Below are positions 57,915 through 64,000 of a stretch of 64,000 bases of DNA, in pieces. The stretch covers positions 62,001 to 126,000 of the forward strand of contig JAHQIW010007263.1 of NCBI GenBank assembly GCA_019055375.1. Direction: 5' to 3'. A model generated the notes under the pieces. It was not told the DNA's origin, ran no database searches, and saw nothing but the letters and a program-made list of their open reading frames with translations. Numbering within the stretch: position 1 is the stretch's first letter; the number at the start of each line of letters is the position of its first letter. The translations under genes were made by a program, and so were the position numbers. Source of the stretch: Parelaphostrongylus tenuis (taxonomy: Eukaryota > Nematoda > Chromadorea > Rhabditida > Metastrongylidae).

Positions 57915-59199
57915 TTGGAAAATTGTTAGGTCGAAAAAACAAACGAAGAGTTTGGCATTCTTTAACTAGTCTGTGAATCCTTTGCGAAACCTCAATGCGG
58001 CACATGCTGCTGTACCTTTTATGTCTTATTCCCCCGTCATGTTGCTCTTCATGTTTACACAAATTCTAAGATATAGGTACAAGGTGACTATTCAGTCAGA
58101 AATCCATGTAATTTGATTTGTTCACCTTCGCGAAATGGATATTTCTCAAACTGGGTCATTGTTTTATTCATGCTCATTCCAATAACTTTTCTCGGTTCAC
58201 TGGGTTCAATGAGCATCGTTTTCTTCAATGCCCTTTTTTAAAAGGAATCTCCAAAAGAAGGATTTGATAAAAAAATTTTTTCATTATTACATGTGCCCTT
58301 TCACTATCAATTGAACGACCTAATCAATGAATGCATTGTGGCTATTAACAATTCTGGCAGAATAGAATCTTCTTGTCCAACTTTTCCTGTGGAAATCCTA
58401 AAAATGGATAAAAACTAAGTTGTGCAGTGATTCTGAGTAAGGTTTAGTTAGTGTTTGTACATTGTTGATGTAAAGGTATTGACGATTCCAAGTCATGGCA
58501 AAACTGGAATTACTTTTCCTAGTTTCTAATAATGAGCTGCCGTTAAATGGTTAAAGTTTAATTACTTTAGAATACATAGTGTATTCTTCAAAGAATCAGC
58601 TTCTTTTAGCCTTATAGTATCTAGGTTTTAGGTTGATGTATGAGTAATTGTGTTGTCCGCCTTCAAAACTCTCGTCTGCTTTACGAAACTTCTTTAACCA
58701 CACTAAAATGAAGTTGTTCTAAAATTTTTGAACCAAATACGCCGTTGATGCTTCAAATTGTCTTTCTTTATTCACAATCCATTTCTAATCAACGGCTTGA
58801 AGTGGTAATTAATTCTGCACCATCCGACATCTCTCCAGGGTCTGAATAATTATGAATTATATACCAGTCAAGATGTCATTTGCAGCGATATATAGAGTGA
58901 GAAATGCGCATTGAAATGATGTACATGGTCACATTTTTGCAAAATATATATCAATTTCAAACTGCGCAGTTCGAATTTGTAAATCGCCATTAGTTTTACA
59001 TCAACTTCATATGGACCTGGTACGAGGAAAGTTCTGGAAAATTTCAGATGTTTAACAATAAAAATAGTGCAACAACAAAAAAATCATTTGATTGAAGCAT
59101 TAACTACGTCTATCAGATCACAATCCATAGCAATAAACAAAAACCTCATAACAATTTTCAACATTGCCTCCCTTTGTCTCTGTACATTTATGAAGTTGC

Positions 59200-59640
59200 A
59201 TGCGTAAGTCTAGAACGATGCCCGCACAAGTTTCCACCGTAATATCGTCTCATGCGCGTGTAACAGCCTTTTGAAGTGCGTCAACGATAGTGTAGCGATT
59301 ATCTGAGAGTTTTTTCTTAAGCATGGACCATACGGAAGAATCCAATGAGTTGAGATTTGGCGAGTTTGACGGCCAAATCTCGAGCTAGGAAACAGCTCTT
59401 GACAGAACCGTTGGTCAAGTCGATTACGCAGAAGCTCAACCATATTGAAACGTAATTTCCTGGGTGCCAAAGTGCTGAATAGTCCAGGGCACTAGTACTG
59501 TTGGTTGACAAGTTGATTTTATCGTTAAATTCAACGTCCGGACGTCCAGAATAAGAACGGGAGTCGGAAAACGCCGCTAAACTTTTTGTTAAATTGCACA
59601 TCTTTGCGGGCAATTACGATGACCTCGCCTTTGTTCATCG
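59200..59640 (-). mobile_element. Tc1/mariner-superfamily transposase remnant
   Basis: On the minus strand one frame reads LEIWPSNSPNLNSLDSSVWS, then MLKKKLSDNRYTIVDALQKA. WPSNSPNLNSLD corresponds to the WPxNSPDLNPLD motif around the last catalytic Asp of this DDE group. Here the canonical D of SPDLN is N, and an in-frame TAG lies seven codons upstream (59386-59384). Upstream text in other frames is degraded. Inactive. Confidence 0.7.
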
Positions 59641-60181
59641 CTGTTTTAGAAAAACACCATAGAACCAAAAGATTTTAGTGCAGTCTATCAAAGTGGTTAA
59701 TATCCCTATTGCTTCTGACACTTCTTCCACCTATAGTGATGTCGACCTTTGTAGACAGATCTTGTGCAGTTGATACAAAGTGTCAATAAGATCCGATCAG
59801 TCTTCGACTTCTTTCACATATCGACCAGCACCGTAGTGTAAATGGCGATGCCATTCAACCGTAGTGCTTGCAGAACTGAGATAATTGAGAATAAGTTTCA
59901 TTTTGGTTGAGATGAACCGCAGACTGAAGTTTTAAAATCCAAATCTACCTTTTGATTCAAATTTTGTCACTTTTTACTCACTGTCGGGTTGTTCATAGTC
60001 GTCAAAAAATTCGTTGTGTTTTAAGGTTAGTGAAGAGCTCCATTTCCTATCATTAATCTTCTTCTGCATGAGTAAATTAATGTTCCCCTCTCTTCTTTGT
60101 ATGCCTAAATTTGGTTATTTGCACGAATAATTTGAATTTCCACTTTTAATAGGAAACCTTAAGAGAGTATAATTTCTACAA

Positions 60182-60512
60182 TATCTTCAAGGCTATGAGC
60201 GCATATGGCGCAGTGGTTAGAGGTGCCCTGCGTCGCACACGAGGTCACTGGTTCAATTTCGCGCTCATGGCTCACCAAGCCATCCATCCCTCCGGGGTCG
60301 GTAAATTGGTACCAGACAGGTCTCAGACTTGTCTGGGAGGATAAGCAGCACTTACTCGGTTTAGCGGGAGGCCACCGCGAGTCATTGTAAAGGCCAGATG
60401 TGCATTCAATAACCTCATACGAAGTTAAAAATTGAAGTCGAATGCATGGCGCATCCCTCAGGGATTGATTAACGCCGAGAGCTTTATCCTTTTATCCTTT
60501 ATCTTCAAGGCT
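60182..60512 (+). mobile_element. Full-length tRNA-derived SINE with 13-bp target duplication
   Basis: TATCTTCAAGGCT at 60182-60194 and again at 60500-60512 bounds the insert. The head is tRNA-like: GGCGCAGTGGTTAGAGGTGC (A-box), CGTCGCACACGAGG, TGGTTCAATTTCGC (B-box). The body follows (CCATCCATCCCTCCGGGGTC; GGAGGCCACCGCGAGTC) with tail TTTATCCTTTTATCCTTT. A truncated relative is at 15140-15265, minus strand. Clear duplication and tail point to fairly recent insertion. Confidence 0.9.
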
Positions 60513-61329
60513 GTTCTACAGCTTGTGCAGAGTATTAATGCAATCATTTCGCCAACAGAAGTGCAAAGCTGGAAGAGCAGAAATCACTGATTGACATTGC
60601 GATCTTAATCCCAACAAAAAACTCGAAAAAATTTTCACCATTAGTCATCATTTCATCGAGTAATAGTACATATAGAAAAGTCTGGCATTTACCGACGAAA
60701 CTAGTTTCTGTATATGCACAACTTTTTGACAAAAATAAGAGCTTGAAAATAGAAGAGATTTGCAGTCGGGAAGAAGGGGACAGAGCCGCACTGCATCATT
60801 ACTGGCAGCACGGTGACTTCTGTTTGCACTGGAATTGGAGCAGATAACGATCGTGCCATAAGCATGAGCACCAAGATATCAGCTATTCCTTCAACCATTC
60901 GTCAATCTCGGGATCTCTTACGGTTTGAAATGCTTTTTTTCTCAATCGACTTATTTTGAGAAGCTCACTTGTGTAGACTACGAGCATCATCATGGCGAAC
61001 TGGTCGAGACAGATGTAGCAAAGTATAGTGAACAGAGCGGTTCGAATGTTGGCATCGGGTCCATTTGGATCACACTTCGTATCGGCATTTGCGACCGTTG
61101 GCTAAAGCTTCTGCTCACTTGTGATATCTATGAAAAAAAGCATTCACATCTTCGAATTTTCTCTGTTTAGTCTTGATAAATTAGTAAACATCGACACTGG
61201 TGATTAATCGATAGATCATATGAAAAACTACTATTTATTAAAAATTGGTCGTTTCTGGAGACACAAAGCTGATTAGATCTCCTATATTTTACCATCCATC
61301 CGCTTTTTTCAATCAAGTATTGTCGTTTA

Positions 61330-62808
61330 ATCTGATAGGGATATGACATATTTTGAGCCATAGGTCTAGTGCTATATAGGCGCCTATTTCGTCCTATTGG
61401 GACTCATCAGTAGCACCCTCCCTCGGTTCCGTCGATCCCTTGAGGTGAAATAATCCTCTAAAGGAACCGACGCCGAGTAAAATTAAGCACCCAAAATAGG
61501 ATGATGGTATTACCTGACTTTGTGGTGACCGGCAGTCGAGCTTACGGCTTTTAAAATGAACTATACTTCTGCTATCGACTGCTTTTTTTACAGACCCGCT
61601 CAAAATGATTTAATCTGATAAGGATATGACTTATTTTGAGCCATAAAAAAAAATAAAAAAAGCAGTCGATAGCAGAAGTATAGTTCATTTTAAAAGCCGT
61701 AAGCTCGACTGCCGGTCACCACAAAGTCAGGTAATAACATCATCCTACTTTGGGTGCTTGATTTTACTCGGCGTCGGTTCCTTTAGAGGATTGTTTCACC
61801 TCAAGGGATCGACGGAACCGAGGGAGGGTGCTACTGATGAGTCCCAATAGGACGAAATAGGCGCCTATATAGCACTAGACCTATGGCTCAAAATATGTCA
61901 TATCCTTATCAGATTAAATCATTTTGAGCGGGTCTGTAAAAAAGCAGTCGATAGCAGAAGTATAGATCATTTTAAAAGCCGTAAACTCGACTGCCGGTCA
62001 CCACAAAGTCAGGTAATACCATCATCCTACTTTGGGTGCTTAATTTTACTCGGCGTCGGTTCCTTTAGAGGATTATTTCACCTCAAGGGATCGACGGAAC
62101 CGAGGGAAGGTGCTACTGATGAGTCCCAATAGGACGAAGTAGGCGCCTATATAGCACTAGACCTATGGCTCAAAATATGTCATATCCTTATCAGATTAAA
62201 TCATTTTGAGCGAGTCTGTAAAAAAGCAGTCGATAGCAGAAGTATAGATCATTTTAAAAGCCGTAAACTCGACTGCCGGTCACCACAAAGTCAGGTAATA
62301 CCATCATCCTACTTTGGGTGCTTAATTTTACTCGGCGTCGGTTCCTTTAGAGGATTATTTCACCTCAAGGGATCGACGGAACCGAGGGAAGGTGCTACTG
62401 ATGAGTCCCAATAGGACGAAGTAGGCGCCTATATAGCACTAGACCTATGGCTCAAAATATGTCATATCCTTATCAGATTAAATCATTTTGAGCGAGTCTG
62501 TAAAAAAGCAGTCGATAGCAGAAGTATAGATCATTTTAAAAGCCGTAAACTCGACTGCCGGTCACCACAAAGTCAGGTAATACCATCATCCTACTTTGGG
62601 TGCTTAATTTTACTCGGCGTCGGTTCCTTTAGAGGATTATTTGACCTCAAGGGATCGACGGAACCGAGGGAAGGTGCTACTGATGAGTCCCAATAGGACG
62701 AAGTAGGCGCCTATATAGCACTAGACCTATGGCTCAAAATATGTCATATCCTTATCAGATTAAATCATTTTGAGCGAGTCTGTAAAAAAGCAGTCGATAG
62801 CAGAAGTA
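61330..62808. mobile_element. Foldback element F1 with one arm amplified as 282-bp tandem repeats
   Basis: The left arm (61330-61640) runs ATCTGATAGGGATATGACAT ... TACTTCTGCTATCGACTGC. The right arm is its inverse but present four times: AGCAGTCGATAGCAGAAGTA begins at 61661, 61943, 62225 and 62507, with a fifth partial at 62789. The period is exactly 282. The second and third units look identical, the fourth differs at one base or so, and the first at about eight. AAGTATTGTCGTTTA flanks both ends (61315-61329; 62804-62818). Non-coding. Confidence 0.93.
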
Positions 62809-62887
62809 TTGTCGTTTACTCAAATTAACTTTCGAAGATCTCAGGATTGGATTGTTAATAACTGATAACAGTGTAATCTAAAAATGT

Positions 62888-63262
62888 CTTTTGAGCCTTT
62901 CATGAGGTCTGTTATAGGCACATATCTAGTGCAAGGCACGTGTTTAGGTCTTACAGCCTCGTCAGTGCACGGTATTTTTCCGTCCAATCAGTTCCTCCTC
63001 TAAATACTCTTATTGAGGAAACTTTTTACACTCAGCGCGAGGTGAAACAAACACCGTGGCGTTTTTTTTAGACTGTTATCGATCACATGGCATATGGGTA
63101 TTACGTGGGCATATGTAACAAACAATGGAGTAAATCCCCGAGGAAGTGGCGACTGAACGAAAGGGCGCCGTGCAACTGACAAACATGTGAGGCCGAAACA
63201 CGTGTCTTGCGCTGTATAAGTGCCCACGACAGATCTCATGAAACGCTAGAAATACATTGTTA
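62888..63262. mobile_element. Inverted-repeat MITE-like element (family F3 group)
   Basis: TTTTGAGCCTTTCATGAGGT, GGCACGTGTTTAGGTC and GTCAGTGCACGG at the left are inverted at the right as CCGTGCAACTGAC, GAGGCCGAAACACGTGTCTTG and AGATCTCATGAAACGC, giving arms of about 95 bp. The interior of about 160 bp is unrelated to coding sequence. Confidence 0.75.
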
Positions 63263-63264
63263 GA

Positions 63265-64000
63265 TCATACTGTTTTGAGCGAGGCCTCAGAATTGTTGAT
63301 TGCAATGTTTTTCAAAGAAAACAGGTGATTCGTAAAAGTCTTCGAGGCATTGTCTTTGGAAATTGATTTTATATATGAAAGTGGAAAAACTAAATGTCTC
63401 CGTGATATTGTAGAATGCTTCCTTAAGAAGCCAAAAGTGCTCAATAGAAAATTCAACCCCTCTCAGGTATACGCTAACGCTTCCTTATTAACAGAAAAAT
63501 GAGCGCTTACGTAGGTGAAATAAGAAGCGGTAGCTTCTCATAGTCTAATCACTTTCCACTGTATTTTCTACCATGATCGCCATTCACGAAGTGCCTTGTC
63601 AACTCTGTTGATGATGTGTAGCATTAACAGCTCGATGGGCAGTATTGGGACGTTATAAATGATCACAGTCGAGTTTATGGCGCTACCTTGTTGCGGTTCA
63701 GCTAACCTTTCTAGAGGCAAATTTTGTCTAAGCGATAGCCTTATTCAGCATGCAACAGCATGTCAACCATGAGAAGTAGAATTGTTAGACTCGCTCATTC
63801 ATTACGTACTGTAAAAATCTCGCATTTGGTTCGACTCACATTCTTATTATCTTTTTCCTTGAATTTTTTGTTTTGAAGTTTGTTATAGCATTATTGGAAA
63901 TGTATGCCCGATTTTGCTTAGAGTCAGTTCGGCCCCAGAATGGTTTATCACAACATCGTGGCTGAAAGGTGTTCTTGAGTGTCAGGCTGAAAAGCACAGC
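63265..64000. other. Unassigned, no supportable gene
   Basis: AT-rich sequence to the window edge with one 63-codon minus-strand frame (63265-63456) that has no recognisable motif. Confidence 0.3.

Larger units (their letters stand above)
56526..61105 (+). pseudogene. Nematode-specific small secreted protein-like gene, four exons, disrupted
   Basis: Exons: 56526-56599 after TTTTTTATAG (HIANVKANGLTVDCSCL, donor GTAATT); 57031-57178 after AATTTTCAG (FDVLEQQSRSALLPDAIIST, ITIQVRYESLECKD, donor GTAAGC); 60766-60920 after GATTTGCAG (GTEPHCIITGSTVTSVC); 60977-61105 after TTGTGTAG (TTSIIMANWSRQM, then QSIVNRAVRMLASGPFGSHF), ending in TAA. Phases of the first three exons join exactly. From memory this text fits a strongylid family with CIIxxxTVTSIC and NIIMANWSRxMWQ; function unknown, probably secreted and disulphide-bonded. 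Defects: TAG at 61016-61018 where the family has Trp (one base change), and no GT donor after 60920 (CG instead). The 5' exon with signal peptide is not found. Intron 2 holds a palindrome, a mariner relic and a SINE. Confidence 0.62.

Noticed and set aside
61662..62808. CRISPR-like or satellite array
   Set aside because: The repeats are 282 bp, contiguous with no spacers, and derive from a transposon arm inside a eukaryotic genome.
1..64000. Spliced-leader RNA, rRNA or operon structure
   Set aside because: I looked for an SL1-like leader, rRNA cores and closely spaced co-oriented genes and saw none.

Overview
The window looks like a stretch of nuclear genome from a strongylid (hookworm-type) nematode. 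It is AT-rich, has no operons or long intact reading frames, and is packed with decayed RTE-type non-LTR retrotransposons whose protein text I recognise from hookworm genomes. It also carries tRNA-derived SINEs, foldback MITE-like elements and mariner relics. The one host-type gene I recognise belongs, from memory, to a nematode-specific family of small secreted proteins. The organism is inferred from content; I ran no search.

Layout. 1-3340: 5'-truncated RTE reverse transcriptase, a dispersed repeat (family R) and a segment X holding two tRNA-like elements. 3345-10670: segment Y, followed by a second decayed RTE copy with endonuclease, RT and 3' end. 10.7-24.3 kb: mostly single-copy DNA with scattered MITEs, one SINE fragment, an RTE scrap and a few weak candidate exons. 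24.4-28.6 kb: RTE 3' end, a perfect 53-bp-arm hairpin, a diverged tandem duplication of about 1.1 kb and a degenerate RTE of another lineage. 28.6-35.5 kb: largely unassigned. 35.5-45.6 kb: a partial and then a full second copy of Y, again followed by RTE and X, so that order around both loci fits an old tandem array Y-RTE-R-X. 45.6-55 kb: SINEs, a second foldback element, serial family-R copies and a G-rich minisatellite. 56.5-61.1 kb: four exons of the secreted-protein-like gene, interrupted by transposon insertions and carrying a premature TAG and a lost splice donor. 61.3-62.8 kb: a foldback element, one arm of which has been amplified into four 282-bp tandem copies, flanked by a 15-bp duplication.

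Segment Y contains, on the minus strand, exon-like blocks of a coiled-coil protein with nematode-style splice sites. They recur in all three Y copies and are broken in each. No intact gene is visible; the main activity recorded here is mobile-element insertion, inversion and segmental duplication around at least two decayed host genes.
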